Origin: Rufibacter ruber
GTDB taxonomy: Bacteria > Bacteroidota > Bacteroidia > Cytophagales > Hymenobacteraceae
Direction: 5' to 3'
Length of the DNA stretch: 64,000 bases
NCBI RefSeq assembly: GCF_001647275.1
Contig: NZ_LRMM01000008.1
Location: 62,001-126,000, forward strand
Made by a program: the position numbers and the translations under genes. Below, piece by piece: positions 1-10,585 of this stretch (position 1 is its first letter; each line of letters begins with the position of its first letter). The notes beneath the pieces are model-generated. The model was not told the DNA's origin. It searched no databases and worked only from the letters and a program-made list of their open reading frames with translations.

Positions 1-3000
1 AGTGACCAAGCCCCTATCACCTTCCCTGCAGTATCTGCCTATATTTTAGGTGAAATTACCTCTGGTGCCGGTTTCCTAACCAAAGGCCCAGATGTAGTAG
101 AGTTTGTATTGCGTGACCCACCTGGAACCGGCAGTTACGCCTTCTTAAGCAAAGGCTCTTCTACCACTAAGAAAATGTCTGTTAGCAGAACAAATGGCAG
201 TACTCAGGAAATAAACCCTACCCTCCATTTAGGAACGAAAGCAACTTTAGGCACAGGTTTGGGAGTATTTTTGGTTACAGAGAGTGAAGCCAAAGCCCAG
301 GTATCTAATGAGGAAATCATAAGTGAATCCCATAACAAGGAAGGGGAGTTCGTTGAAACCATTGAGATAGGCGAAGGCTGGGAAACCAGTTCCAGCCCAG
401 ACATGGTGGGCAGCATGGCAGACTTGTTTGTGGGCAAGGCCATGAACTTCATTATAGGCAAGACAGAGAACCTGGAACTTTTACCGTTAGAGGGTGCTTT
501 TGCCCAACTGCCTCGTTCCCAAAACACCTTTACCTATCAAGGCAAAGAATACGCCTTGGTGAGAAGACAAGGAATTGCCGCCGCCCAGGACAATTTCAGT
601 ACGCGGTTCATGTACACGCAGCACCACATAGAGAACACGCTTATCCCAGAATTGAAGAAATTCAGGAACAACCTGTTCACCCGTGGCGATGGGGTATATG
701 TCTCTAAACAACCCAAGGAATCAGAGAACTACGGTGCTGATAATTACGATGAACAAGCATTCCCTTCTTCCTTTCTTGCAAAATCATCTGAGGGTGTAGC
801 TTCCCGGGGCCAATATACAGGCCCAAGCTACACCTTTAACCCCAAAAAAAGCACCGACCCGGACTCTGTCTATTTAATTAATCAGCAGATCAAGCTTTGG
901 GAGAAAACCTTGCGGGACAATGAGAAAAACAAGCTTGATGCCAAGACCATTGGTTCAAAGGCAGATAACGTCTCTTATGACGGAGGTACCAATTACACAT
1001 GGGAAAAAAGCCTGAGTTCAGAATGGGGAATTGCTAATACGTTTGAAGTAACCGCTGATGCCTCTTTAGAACTGGTAACTGGGTACCAGTTCAACAAATT
1101 TGGGATAGAGATGCGGGTAAAGGCAGAATATAACCATTCATCCACAAGTACTACCGGAGATTTTGAGGGCAGGAACCTGAAGTTTGGGTATGTCTTGTCT
1201 GACGGCGACAAAGGCGATTACTACAGTGTAGATGTCATAGATCCTTCCAAAATAACCTTTACTACGAATACGGAAGGCCAAGTAAACTGGGAAGATTATT
1301 ATGACCTGGAAAAAGGACAGAAAGACCATAAAAATGGCTTCTACTCCCCCATGTTCTATACCCGCGGTGGTGTTACTTCTTGCCCTTATGAAGGAGAAGA
1401 AGTGACTAAGTATTACCAGCCAGGCAAAACCTTAAACGCCGCTACCATGCAGCGCGAGAAACCGCAGCTCTTGGTAGAGAATGCCAGCGTATCTGGCGTA
1501 CCGGAAACCAACGCGGCTGTTTTCCGCCTGAAATTGCAGAACAACAGCGAGTCTGAAGAAGACATGTGGTATGGCATTCAGCTAGATGAAGCCTCCAATA
1601 AAGATGGGGCTATCTTACAAATTGATGGTTCGTCCCCTAACAGAGCATTCAATGTGCCTTACGGTAAAACTGTTGAGAAAATACTCACCGTGAGAAAAGG
1701 GCCTGGCGCCGTGTATGAATACAAAGACCTGGGTATTATCCTGGCCTCTTTGTGTCAGCCAGAGGAAATCGCGGACACCGTCAGGGTTTCGGCTTATTTT
1801 GAGCCCGCCTGTACACCGGTAACCATGCTATCTCCTTTAAACAATTGGTTGGCAAATGTAGACTCTAAGGGGGTGGTGCCTATTCAGGTAAGCGGGTATG
1901 ACATTAACATGGGTACGTTTGTAAGCGTAGAGTTACAATACAAATCTTCCGCCTCTAACACGTGGGCCACTATACAGTCTTATTACAACCACATAGATGA
2001 TTATAACGCGGCCCTTGATAAAGGGGAGCCCGCTGCTTTGATAGACGGTAAAACCACCCTTACGTACTCCTGGAACATAGCAGACTTACCAGACCGGAAC
2101 TATGAACTCAGAGCCAAGTCTACCTGCGCCGATGGTTCGGTGGCATACTCTGAGGTGAAGTTGGGCTTGAAAGATGCTACCCCGCCTTTGGTTTTCGGCA
2201 CACCGCAGCCCGCAGACGGTATTCTTTCTCCCAATGACGAGATCATGATCCAGTTTGCTGAGCCCCTTGAGGCCGGTCTGATCACCAAAGCCAACATCAA
2301 CGTAACGGGCGTATTGAATGGTTCTAACCGGGCACATGGCAGCTTCCTGAAATTTGACGGGCAGCAAGCCTCGGTGCGTATTCCAGATGGTGTGCGCTTA
2401 GATGACCGGTCTTTCACGGTAGAGTTCTGGGCCAGAAATGCCCCGGCCACCGGAGATCGGGTAGTGATTGCGCAGGGCGAAGGAGACCAAATGCTACACA
2501 TCGGGTTTGACGCCGCCGGCAGACTGTACACAGAATGGAACGGCCTGCCAAGGGTAACCGCTAACAGAGCCCTTGCCGCCAACACCTGGCACCATTACGC
2601 CATCAGTTTTGACTTGGCCAGTAGCCGCTTGAACCTCTATGGCAATGATGAGAGCCTGGCAGAACAAAACCAAGCCAGCAAATTTGAAGGATCGGGTTCT
2701 ATGTTAATCGGGAAAACAGCCGCTGGCGCCAAACTCTATGCAGGTGACCTGTATGCCCTGCGTACCTGGGACATCTATAAGAGCCGTGACGAAGTATATG
2801 CCCTACAGTCAAAGAACCTAAACGGGACCGAACGGGGCCTTACCGGCTGCTGGCCCATGGATGACCTGAAAGGAACCGGGGTGAGAGACCTGGCCCGGGC
2901 GCTGCACGGTATCTCTACCGCACAATGGGTAGCCGAGCCTGCCTCCCATGCCGTTCAGCTTACTGGCAACGGCTATCTAACCGTACCCAGCGGCCATACT

Positions 3001-5664
3001 CCTATTACCAAAAACGCAGACTTTACCCTGGAATTCTGGTTGAAAGCCGGGGCTAGCGCCCGTGAGACTTCTTTGTTTTCTGCTGCCCTCCCTAACACGG
3101 ATATGAAATGGTCTTTAGACCTTGACAACAAAGGCAGCCTATTCCTGAGAAACCATGAACTGTTATTCAAAGGAATTGACAATGATGTGTTGGATGACAA
3201 ATGGCACCATATTGCCATGGTGGCAGACCGCAGAGGCAACTTGTCTTTCTACTTAGACGGTGAACTCAAAAACTCCAGAAGAGCAGATGCTCTCACCAGA
3301 TTAACTGCTGACAAACTGTACTTTGGGGTGCGCTATGATGCCTTCTCAGACGCCAACGGCACGCCACAGACTACACTCACCCGCCACTTTAAAGGCAACC
3401 TGGACGAGATAAGGCTATGGAATTCCGCCAGAAGCGCAGAGCAGCTCAACAGGTCTATCCATAAAAAGCAGCCAGACAATCTGCCTGATTTGCAAATTTA
3501 CCTTCCGTTTGAGGCTTACCAGAATAACAGCGGGGTCATGTTGTCTACGACTTCTGCCAAGGAACAAAGTGGTAAAACCAAAGACGTGTCTGCTACTTTT
3601 ACCAGCGCTTCTTTCACCTCAGAATCACCGTTGATTGACCGGCCACAGCCGCAGCAGAAAGTTGATTTCACCTACGTGATTAACCAGGACAAGATTCTGA
3701 TCACGCTCAATGAACCTGCACCGTTGGTAGAGAAGACCATTCTGGACATTACCGTGAACGGAATCATGGACAAGAACAGCAATGCCATGCAGGGGTCTAA
3801 AACGTGGTCGGTGTTTATAGACAAGAACCAGGTGAAGTGGGCAGATTCGCGCCGCCAGTTTGAGAAAGAACTCTACAAAGGGCTCACCTTTGAGGTAGAC
3901 ATTGTCAACCAGGGCGGCTCTCAGCAGAACTTCAGCATTGAAGGACTGCCTGGCTGGCTTACGGCCGTGCCTGCCTCTGGCATTATTGAACCCAACAGCC
4001 GCAAAACCATCAAGATCACGGTAGAAGAAAGCCTGAACATTGGCAACTACAGCAAAGACCTGTACTTGCGCACGGGTTTTGGGTATGATGAAAAACTGGC
4101 CCTGGATCTGAAAGTATTCGCCGTTCCGCCGAAGTGGGTGGTCAACCCGTCTAACTTTGACAAGTCTATGAGCGTGACAGGGATGGTGAAAATAAACGAC
4201 CGCTTCTCTACCAACGCAGATGACAAAGTTGTAGCCTTGGCAAACGGCGAAGTACGGGGCGTGGCGCAACTCCGGTACGTGGCGGGCTATGACCGCTACA
4301 TGTTCTTCATGGATGTGTATGGCAACGTGAACGAAACCGAGAAGGTGAAATTCAATATCTGGAACGCCAGCCTGGGCGTAGTACACACAGACGTCACCCC
4401 TGCCCAACTCACGTTCCGGGATGGCGAAGTGTACGGGACCCCGGCACAGCCCCAAATCTTGACGGCTTCCAATGAAGTGTACCAAGACATCGCCCTCAAG
4501 AAAGGCTGGAACTGGATTTCCTTCAACGTGAACGTTAACCAAAAGCCCATTGAAACCGCCTTTGACCCTGCCCTCCTGAACCGGAACAGCGTTTTAATGG
4601 CCGAAAATTGGTTTGCAGAGTACTCGGCAGGCATGTGGTCTCCGCCGGGTAAAACCCTCAGCAACGCAACCAGTTACTTACTGCGAGCCGATGCCGCCGC
4701 CCAACTTACCATGAAAGGCGGATTGCTGAACACGGCCAATGAACCTATCACCCTAAAAGAAGGCTGGAACTGGGTAGGCTATACGCCACAGGCCAGTATG
4801 CCGGTGAAAGATGCCTTGGCCAGTGCTATTCTAAACCCTGGCGATATTATTAAAGGGCAAACCGGTTTTGCCATTTATGACACCTACATGGGGTGGGTAG
4901 GCAGTTTGTCTTACCTGAAGAGCGGGGAAGGCTACCGGGTAAAATCTTCTAAAACCCAAAACATCACCTTCACTTACCCGAAAGCCTCTGTCAACTCTGG
5001 CGGCAGAACGGGCCAGACCGAGCAGGAAAAAGCGTTTGCAGCTACCAATCAGTTCTTCAGTATCCTGGTGCAGCCTACCCAGTTCCGGCACAATATGTCT
5101 CTGCTGGCACAAATTGACTCAGACCAAATACTACCCGGTTCTGTGATCATGGCCACCAACGCCAATGGGCAGCAGGTAGGCTGGGGCATAGGCCAGGAGT
5201 TGGGTGACAAGGTGGTTTTCTTTATTACCTTATTTGGAGACCAGCCGCAGCAAGAGCTTTCTTTTGCTTACTATGATGCCCAAGGCAAACAGCTGATAGG
5301 GTTACAGGAGAAAGTAACGTTCAGGCCTGACCAGACACAAGGTTCCTTAGCCGCTCCGTTTAAGTTCAGCACTTCCGGAGAGCTCAAAACCCAAGTACGT
5401 CTTACGTCTTTCGCCCAGGTGTTCCCTAACCCATTCTCAGAAAAAGTAACCATTGTTTGGGCTAACACGCCTGACCAGGAAACTACTCTGGAACTCTATG
5501 ACTTGGCCGGCCACAAAGTAGCCACCCTCTGGAAAGGCAGCCAATCTGCAGAGACCGGCACATTTGTCTGGGAACAGCAAACCCAACCTGTAGCAGCCGG
5601 CATGTATCTGCTTCGCGTTACCCACGGGTCTAAACAAGAGATCATTAAAGTAGTGAAGTGGTAA
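1..5664 (+). CDS. Giant secreted LamG-domain protein with T9SS type A sorting domain (5' partial)
   Basis: The frame is open from the first base, so the start codon lies upstream; 1887 residues are visible (numbered here from window base 1). Two LamG/concanavalin-like jelly-roll domains lie near residues 780-900 and 983-1140, each with an 'FTxEFWxxA' strand and a 'WHHxA' signature. A tyrosine-rich module near nt 4190-4470 resembles the N-terminus of the next gene's product, and two 'GWNW' motifs follow (about nt 4507 and 4765). The last 85 residues are a type A sorting domain: 'VFPNPFSEKVTI', 'LYDLAGHKV', 'AGMYLLRV' and a basic end. By family knowledge such proteins cross the outer membrane through T9SS and are anchored or released at the surface; an adhesin or glycan-binding role is inference. 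The PorP/SprF gene two positions downstream fits T9SS export. Confidence 0.88.
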   Translation, partial: SDQAPITFPAVSAYILGEITSGAGFLTKGPDVVEFVLRDPPGTGSYAFLSKGSSTTKKMSVSRTNGSTQEINPTLHLGTKATLGTGLGVFLVTESEAKAQVSNEEIISESHNKEGEFVETIEIGEGWETSSSPDMVGSMADLFVGKAMNFIIGKTENLELLPLEGAFAQLPRSQNTFTYQGKEYALVRRQGIAAAQDNFSTRFMYTQHHIENTLIPELKKFRNNLFTRGDGVYVSKQPKESENYGADNYDEQAFPSSFLAKSSEGVASRGQYTGPSYTFNPKKSTDPDSVYLINQQIKLWEKTLRDNEKNKLDAKTIGSKADNVSYDGGTNYTWEKSLSSEWGIANTFEVTADASLELVTGYQFNKFGIEMRVKAEYNHSSTSTTGDFEGRNLKFGYVLSDGDKGDYYSVDVIDPSKITFTTNTEGQVNWEDYYDLEKGQKDHKNGFYSPMFYTRGGVTSCPYEGEEVTKYYQPGKTLNAATMQREKPQLLVENASVSGVPETNAAVFRLKLQNNSESEEDMWYGIQLDEASNKDGAILQIDGSSPNRAFNVPYGKTVEKILTVRKGPGAVYEYKDLGIILASLCQPEEIADTVRVSAYFEPACTPVTMLSPLNNWLANVDSKGVVPIQVSGYDINMGTFVSVELQYKSSASNTWATIQSYYNHIDDYNAALDKGEPAALIDGKTTLTYSWNIADLPDRNYELRAKSTCADGSVAYSEVKLGLKDATPPLVFGTPQPADGILSPNDEIMIQFAEPLEAGLITKANINVTGVLNGSNRAHGSFLKFDGQQASVRIPDGVRLDDRSFTVEFWARNAPATGDRVVIAQGEGDQMLHIGFDAAGRLYTEWNGLPRVTANRALAANTWHHYAISFDLASSRLNLYGNDESLAEQNQASKFEGSGSMLIGKTAAGAKLYAGDLYALRTWDIYKSRDEVYALQSKNLNGTERGLTGCWPMDDLKGTGVRDLARALHGISTAQWVAEPASHAVQLTGNGYLTVPSGHTPITKNADFTLEFWLKAGASARETSLFSAALPNTDMKWSLDLDNKGSLFLRNHELLFKGIDNDVLDDKWHHIAMVADRRGNLSFYLDGELKNSRRADALTRLTADKLYFGVRYDAFSDANGTPQTTLTRHFKGNLDEIRLWNSARSAEQLNRSIHKKQPDNLPDLQIYLPFEAYQNNSGVMLSTTSAKEQSGKTKDVSATFTSASFTSESPLIDRPQPQQKVDFTYVINQDKILITLNEPAPLVEKTILDITVNGIMDKNSNAMQGSKTWSVFIDKNQVKWADSRRQFEKELYKGLTFEVDIVNQGGSQQNFSIEGLPGWLTAVPASGIIEPNSRKTIKITVEESLNIGNYSKDLYLRTGFGYDEKLALDLKVFAVPPKWVVNPSNFDKSMSVTGMVKINDRFSTNADDKVVALANGEVRGVAQLRYVAGYDRYMFFMDVYGNVNETEKVKFNIWNASLGVVHTDVTPAQLTFRDGEVYGTPAQPQILTASNEVYQDIALKKGWNWISFNVNVNQKPIETAFDPALLNRNSVLMAENWFAEYSAGMWSPPGKTLSNATSYLLRADAAAQLTMKGGLLNTANEPITLKEGWNWVGYTPQASMPVKDALASAILNPGDIIKGQTGFAIYDTYMGWVGSLSYLKSGEGYRVKSSKTQNITFTYPKASVNSGGRTGQTEQEKAFAATNQFFSILVQPTQFRHNMSLLAQIDSDQILPGSVIMATNANGQQVGWGIGQELGDKVVFFITLFGDQPQQELSFAYYDAQGKQLIGLQEKVTFRPDQTQGSLAAPFKFSTSGELKTQVRLTSFAQVFPNPFSEKVTIVWANTPDQETTLELYDLAGHKVATLWKGSQSAETGTFVWEQQTQPVAAGMYLLRVTHGSKQEIIKVVKW

Positions 5665-5763
5665 CGCAACCTGCCTCCAACAAGCTCAATTGATATACCA
5701 ACCACCTGTCCCCCAGTAGCCTATTGTCTACTGTGGGACAGGTTTCATACCCTTTATAACATC

Positions 5764-8700
5764 ATGCGGAATAGAATTAGCGGAATCATAGCATTCGTGC
5801 TTTGGCTCTGGACTTTTGAAGCCAGCGCCCAGGCACCCAACTGGCAGGTAAGCGCGCAGAATTACCAGTACCAAATGGTAACGGTAGGCGCTTTAAACCT
5901 GAACGGAATAGAATCAACAGACACCAATGACCTCTTGGGAGCCTTCATCAACGGAGAGTTACGCGGGGTGGGCCGTCCGGTGTACATTGCATCAGCGAAC
6001 CGGTACTTGGTGTATATGAACATCTACCACCATGACGGCAGCGGGGAAGTAAGCTTCAAGATCTATGATGCCAGTGAAAACAAAACGGTAGACCTGGAAC
6101 AGAAAGAGGCGTTTGAGATTCAGGCAGTCAGGGGCACCACCACCGCCCCGGTGGTTTACTCCCACCCCAGGCTGAGCAGTGAGGCTAACTTTCTCACGTT
6201 TACTTTGCCCGGCCAGGAAACTTCAGTCATCAACGGTTCCAACATTACGGTCACCATGCCTTACGGCTATGACGTGAGAAACATTGCCCCGGTCTACACC
6301 ACATCGGCGTTAGCCAAAGTTTTGGTCAACAACTTGGTGCAGAGCAGCGGTTTTTCAAGCCATAATTTCACGAACCCTGTGTATTACCGGGTCATAGCCG
6401 CAGACGCTACCTCTGAGAAAAACTACACCGTTACCGTAAAATTTGCATCGGCGCCGCTAGAAGGAGTAGTATTAAGCCGGACCCAGCTGAGCGAATCATC
6501 TGCTCCTGGCACTACGGTAGGCACGTTGCGGGCCATTGACCCAGACGGCGAAGGCACGTTTACCTACCACCTGGTCAACGGTACCGGAGACAAAGACAAT
6601 TCCTTTTTTGAGATCACCAATGACCAATTAGTCCTTCGGAAGAAAATGGACTATGAGACGCAGATTACCCACTCCTTGCGGGTAAAGGCCATAGACGAGA
6701 ACAATAATTCCATTGAAACGGTCCTGCAGGTAACGGCCCTCAATGAAAACGATGAAAAGCCTTTACCCGTCAGCGCAACTGTCCCAATCCCCGAGAACCA
6801 ACCTACCAGCACCTTGGTGCACACCATGCAGGTAACAGACCCAGACGGTCCTTCTAATTTCACCTACAGCATTTATGACGGCAACATAGACGGTAAATTC
6901 TCAATCCATGCCCAAAAAGGCGAGATACGGGTTGCCAAGCTGATGGACTTTGAGCTGGAGAAAAGAATCTACGAGCTGGATATTCTGGTTTCTGACGGCA
7001 TCAATGAGAACCACGCCAGCCTCACCTTCCAGATTTTGAACGTAAATGACAACGCACCCACGGTGACCGTAGAAACCTTGAGCGTACAGGAAAATGCCGC
7101 CGTGGGCACCATCATCCATACGTTAAGCCCAACTGACCCAGACGGCCCTTCTACGTTTACCTACCGGTTATTAGACAGCCAAACCCCGTTGCAGGTAGAA
7201 CCCAACGGTGCCATTACGGTAGCCGGCGCCATTGACTTTGAAAAGAACCAGAGCTACACCCTCAAAGTAGGCATTAGTGACGGAGTGAATGAAGGCAGCT
7301 TCCAGTTTCCGGTACAGGTAGTGAACCGCAATGACGAGGCACCGGTAGTTATTGGCAAAGCGTTAACCCTTTCTGAAAAAGCCGCTGTTGGCACGTTGGT
7401 CACCACCGTAGAAGCTACTGACCCAGACGGCCCCACCACGTTTGCGTTCCGGATTACAGAAGGCAACGCAGATGGCAAATTCGCTATAGACGCCACTACC
7501 GGTAAGCTTACCCTGCAGAACGTGGTAGACTATGAAAAAGTCACTTCCTACGCATTAAAGATAGCCGTAAGCGACGGTGTACAGGAAACCTCTGCTAATT
7601 TTCCGGTACAGATTATCAATGAAAACGATGAGAAGCCGCTGCCAGTCAGCACCACGGTAACTATCCCCGAGAACCAGCCAAACGGCACCTTGGTGCATAC
7701 CTTGGCCGTCACAGACCCAGATGGCCTTAGCACGTTCAGTTTCAGAATTCTCGCCGGGAACGGCGAAGGGAAGTTTTCCCTGCACGAGCAGAAAGGCGAA
7801 ATAAGAATACTGCGGCTTATTGACTACGAGACAGACAACCGGGTTTATGAACTGGATATCACCGTATCAGACGGCATCAATGAGAACCAGGCAACCATCA
7901 CCTTCAACCTCCTAAATCTGAATGATGTAGCTCCTACCGTTGCCATTGAAACCCTGCGTATCTCTGAAACCGCCGCTACGGGAACCGTTTTCCATACCCT
8001 CACGCCTTCAGACGCAGACGGTGCCAGCACGTTCACCTACCGGGTGATAAACACCTTGCCCGTTCCGTTCGCAGTGAATGCGGCCGGGGCCATTTCGGTG
8101 ACGGGGGTGTTAGATTATGAAAAAGTGAAAACTTACTCCTTGCAGATTGGCATTAGTGATGGGGTCAATGAGGGCACCTTCACGTTTCCGGTGGAAGTAG
8201 TCAATGAAAATGATGAAGCCCCCGTGGTGGCCGGTAAGTCTGTAACGTTGTCAGAAAAAGCGGCAATAGGCGCCCTGGTAACCACGGTAGAAGCTACTGA
8301 CCCAGATGGCCCTACCACTTTCTCTTACCGAATCACAAGCGGCAACGCCGACAACAAATTCAGCTTAGAAGCGAATACTGGCAGAATCACCCTCCAGAAC
8401 CTGGTAGACTACGAGAAAGTAACGGCCTACCAATTACAAGTAGCCGTGAATGATGGCCTGCGGGAAACCTTGGCCAACGTAGCCATACAGGTGCTGAATG
8501 AAAACGACGAGAAACCGGTACCGGTGAGTGCGTCCGTAGACATCCCAGAAAACCAGCCAACCGGCACCCTGGTACATACTTTAGCCGTTACTGACCCAGA
8601 CGGAACTAGCGCGTTTACCTTCAAAATTTTGGCGGGGAATGATGACGCCAAGTTCACCATCAATGAGCAAAGGGGCGAACTGAGAATTGCCCGACTGATT

Positions 8701-10530
8701 GACTTTGAAACCGACAAGAAACAGTTTAACCTAGAAGTACAGGTTTCTGACGGGGTAAACACCAATGAAGCCATCATCACCTTCAAAATTCAGAACATAA
8801 ATGATGTAGCGCCTACGGTGGCGGTAGAAACCATCTCTGTGAGTGAAACAGCCGCGTTGGCCACTTCTATCCATCAACTGCATCCAGAAGATGTCGATGG
8901 GGCTAGCACCTTCACCTACCGCATTCTCAATACCCAGGTTACCCCGTTTGCAGTAGATGCCACCGGTAGCATTACCGTTGCGACCCCATTAGACTATGAG
9001 AAAGTAAAAACGTACTCGCTGCGCATAGGCATTAGTGACGGGGTCAATGAAGGCCAATTCACCTTCCCGGTGGAAGTACGGAATGAGAACGATGAAAAAC
9101 CGGTGGCCATTAGCCGGAACCTCACGGTTTCAGAGAATTCCCCCATCGGGCACTTGGTGCACAAAGTAGAAGCTACTGACCCAGATGGAGCCACGGCGTT
9201 TACTTACACCATCACGGGCGGCAACGCAGACAACCGCTTTGCCCTGGAAGCACAGACCGGCGAACTGAAACTGCAAAGCCTGCTGGACTATGAAAAAGTG
9301 ACAGCCTATACCCTTACGGTAGCGGTAAGTGACGGCGTGCAGCAGACTACGGCTACCTATCAGGTACAGGTGCTCAATGAGAATGATGAAAAGCCGCTTC
9401 CGCTCAGCAAATCCATCACTATCCCAGAGAACCAGCCAACGGGCACCTTGGTGCACACCATGGAAGTAACCGATCCAGACGGCAGCACTAGTTACAGCTA
9501 CCGCATCTATGACGGCAACCTGGAAGGCAAATTCACCATTCACCAGCAGAAGGGCGAACTCCGGATTCTCCAACCCATAGACTATGAATTTGACAAGCGC
9601 AGCTATGAACTGGAAATTCTGGTGTCTGATGGCATCAATGAAAGCTTTGCCACCATCAGCATTCAAATAGAGAACCTGAATGACAACAAGCCTTTCGTGG
9701 CCGAGAAAGCGCTGACCGTGCAGGAAACCTCGCCTATAGGTACCCTCCTGCACCGCTTAGAGCCCACCGACCAGGACGATGCCACTACCTTTACCTACCG
9801 CGTCTTGAACCCGGCTACTACTCCGTTTGCCGTAGACGCAGACGGTATTGTAACGGTGGCCGCCGCCCTTGATTATGAGAAGATAAAGAAGTACGACCTC
9901 AAAATTGAGCTAAGTGACGGCCTGAACAAAGTGACCTACACGTTCCCGATACAGGTAATCAATGAGAATGATGAAAAGCCTGAACTCAGCTTTACCACCG
10001 CAGACGTGATGAACACTGCCGCACCGGGCACCCAGTTTGCCCAGCTGCAGGCCACTGACCCAGACAATGACGGGAGCACTATCACCTATTCCCTCATCAC
10101 CACCAATACCCCGTTTGCCCTTACCCCAGACGGTAAGTTCACCATCACCCAAGCCCTGGCCTTGACAGACCAGAACCGCTACGTGTTACAAGTGGGCATT
10201 ACTGATCAGGTGAATACCCACGTGCAGGAGTTCACGGTGAACGTGATAGATGAAGGTGAGTTTGACATGGAAATTGCCAACGTGCTCACACCCAACAATG
10301 ACGGGTACAATGACTTCTGGGAGATTAAGCGCGGGTACCTGTACCCCAACTACATCTTCCGGGTATTTGACACCCGCGGGCAGGAAGTGTTCTTCAGCAA
10401 AGGCTACCGTGAAAACTTCTGGGACGGCACTTTCCAGGGCAAGAAACTCCCTACCGGTACCTACATCTACACGGTTCAGTCTGAGAACAAACGCAAAGTG
10501 TACAAAGGCACGCTGAACATTTTGCATTGA
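5764..10530 (+). CDS. Cadherin-repeat surface protein with T9SS type B (gliding-associated) C-terminal domain
   Basis: 1588 residues with a signal peptide ending near 'FEASAQA'. After an N-terminal module shared with the upstream protein come about 13 cadherin-like domains of roughly 97 residues, each with a 'DPDG' calcium-type motif, 'DYE' and 'NENDE' linker. They form an A-B-C superrepeat: A begins 'IPENQPTGTLVHT', B 'ETLSVxExAAxGT', C 'LSEKAAxGTLVTT'; the A units start near nt 6751, 7628, 8506 and 9385, a period of 877-879 bp. The C-terminus ('LTPNNDGYNDFWEI', 'FDTRGQEVF', 'LPTGTYIYTV') is a type B T9SS/gliding-motility sorting domain, a class usually paired with PorP/SprF proteins like the next gene. 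It is probably a calcium-stabilised surface adhesin (inference). It lies 99 nt after the previous gene and 55 nt before the next. Confidence 0.9.
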   Translation: MRNRISGIIAFVLWLWTFEASAQAPNWQVSAQNYQYQMVTVGALNLNGIESTDTNDLLGAFINGELRGVGRPVYIASANRYLVYMNIYHHDGSGEVSFKIYDASENKTVDLEQKEAFEIQAVRGTTTAPVVYSHPRLSSEANFLTFTLPGQETSVINGSNITVTMPYGYDVRNIAPVYTTSALAKVLVNNLVQSSGFSSHNFTNPVYYRVIAADATSEKNYTVTVKFASAPLEGVVLSRTQLSESSAPGTTVGTLRAIDPDGEGTFTYHLVNGTGDKDNSFFEITNDQLVLRKKMDYETQITHSLRVKAIDENNNSIETVLQVTALNENDEKPLPVSATVPIPENQPTSTLVHTMQVTDPDGPSNFTYSIYDGNIDGKFSIHAQKGEIRVAKLMDFELEKRIYELDILVSDGINENHASLTFQILNVNDNAPTVTVETLSVQENAAVGTIIHTLSPTDPDGPSTFTYRLLDSQTPLQVEPNGAITVAGAIDFEKNQSYTLKVGISDGVNEGSFQFPVQVVNRNDEAPVVIGKALTLSEKAAVGTLVTTVEATDPDGPTTFAFRITEGNADGKFAIDATTGKLTLQNVVDYEKVTSYALKIAVSDGVQETSANFPVQIINENDEKPLPVSTTVTIPENQPNGTLVHTLAVTDPDGLSTFSFRILAGNGEGKFSLHEQKGEIRILRLIDYETDNRVYELDITVSDGINENQATITFNLLNLNDVAPTVAIETLRISETAATGTVFHTLTPSDADGASTFTYRVINTLPVPFAVNAAGAISVTGVLDYEKVKTYSLQIGISDGVNEGTFTFPVEVVNENDEAPVVAGKSVTLSEKAAIGALVTTVEATDPDGPTTFSYRITSGNADNKFSLEANTGRITLQNLVDYEKVTAYQLQVAVNDGLRETLANVAIQVLNENDEKPVPVSASVDIPENQPTGTLVHTLAVTDPDGTSAFTFKILAGNDDAKFTINEQRGELRIARLIDFETDKKQFNLEVQVSDGVNTNEAIITFKIQNINDVAPTVAVETISVSETAALATSIHQLHPEDVDGASTFTYRILNTQVTPFAVDATGSITVATPLDYEKVKTYSLRIGISDGVNEGQFTFPVEVRNENDEKPVAISRNLTVSENSPIGHLVHKVEATDPDGATAFTYTITGGNADNRFALEAQTGELKLQSLLDYEKVTAYTLTVAVSDGVQQTTATYQVQVLNENDEKPLPLSKSITIPENQPTGTLVHTMEVTDPDGSTSYSYRIYDGNLEGKFTIHQQKGELRILQPIDYEFDKRSYELEILVSDGINESFATISIQIENLNDNKPFVAEKALTVQETSPIGTLLHRLEPTDQDDATTFTYRVLNPATTPFAVDADGIVTVAAALDYEKIKKYDLKIELSDGLNKVTYTFPIQVINENDEKPELSFTTADVMNTAAPGTQFAQLQATDPDNDGSTITYSLITTNTPFALTPDGKFTITQALALTDQNRYVLQVGITDQVNTHVQEFTVNVIDEGEFDMEIANVLTPNNDGYNDFWEIKRGYLYPNYIFRVFDTRGQEVFFSKGYRENFWDGTFQGKKLPTGTYIYTVQSENKRKVYKGTLNILH

Positions 10531-10585
10531 TAATTTCCACACAAAAAGACAGACAAGCGCCTGGCGCTCCTAATACAATACAAAT

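Noticed and set aside
3625-4542. 305-codon open frame on the minus strand
   Set aside because: Fully antisense to the LamG/T9SS gene, with no start context, signal or family resemblance; it is a shadow of biased codon use.
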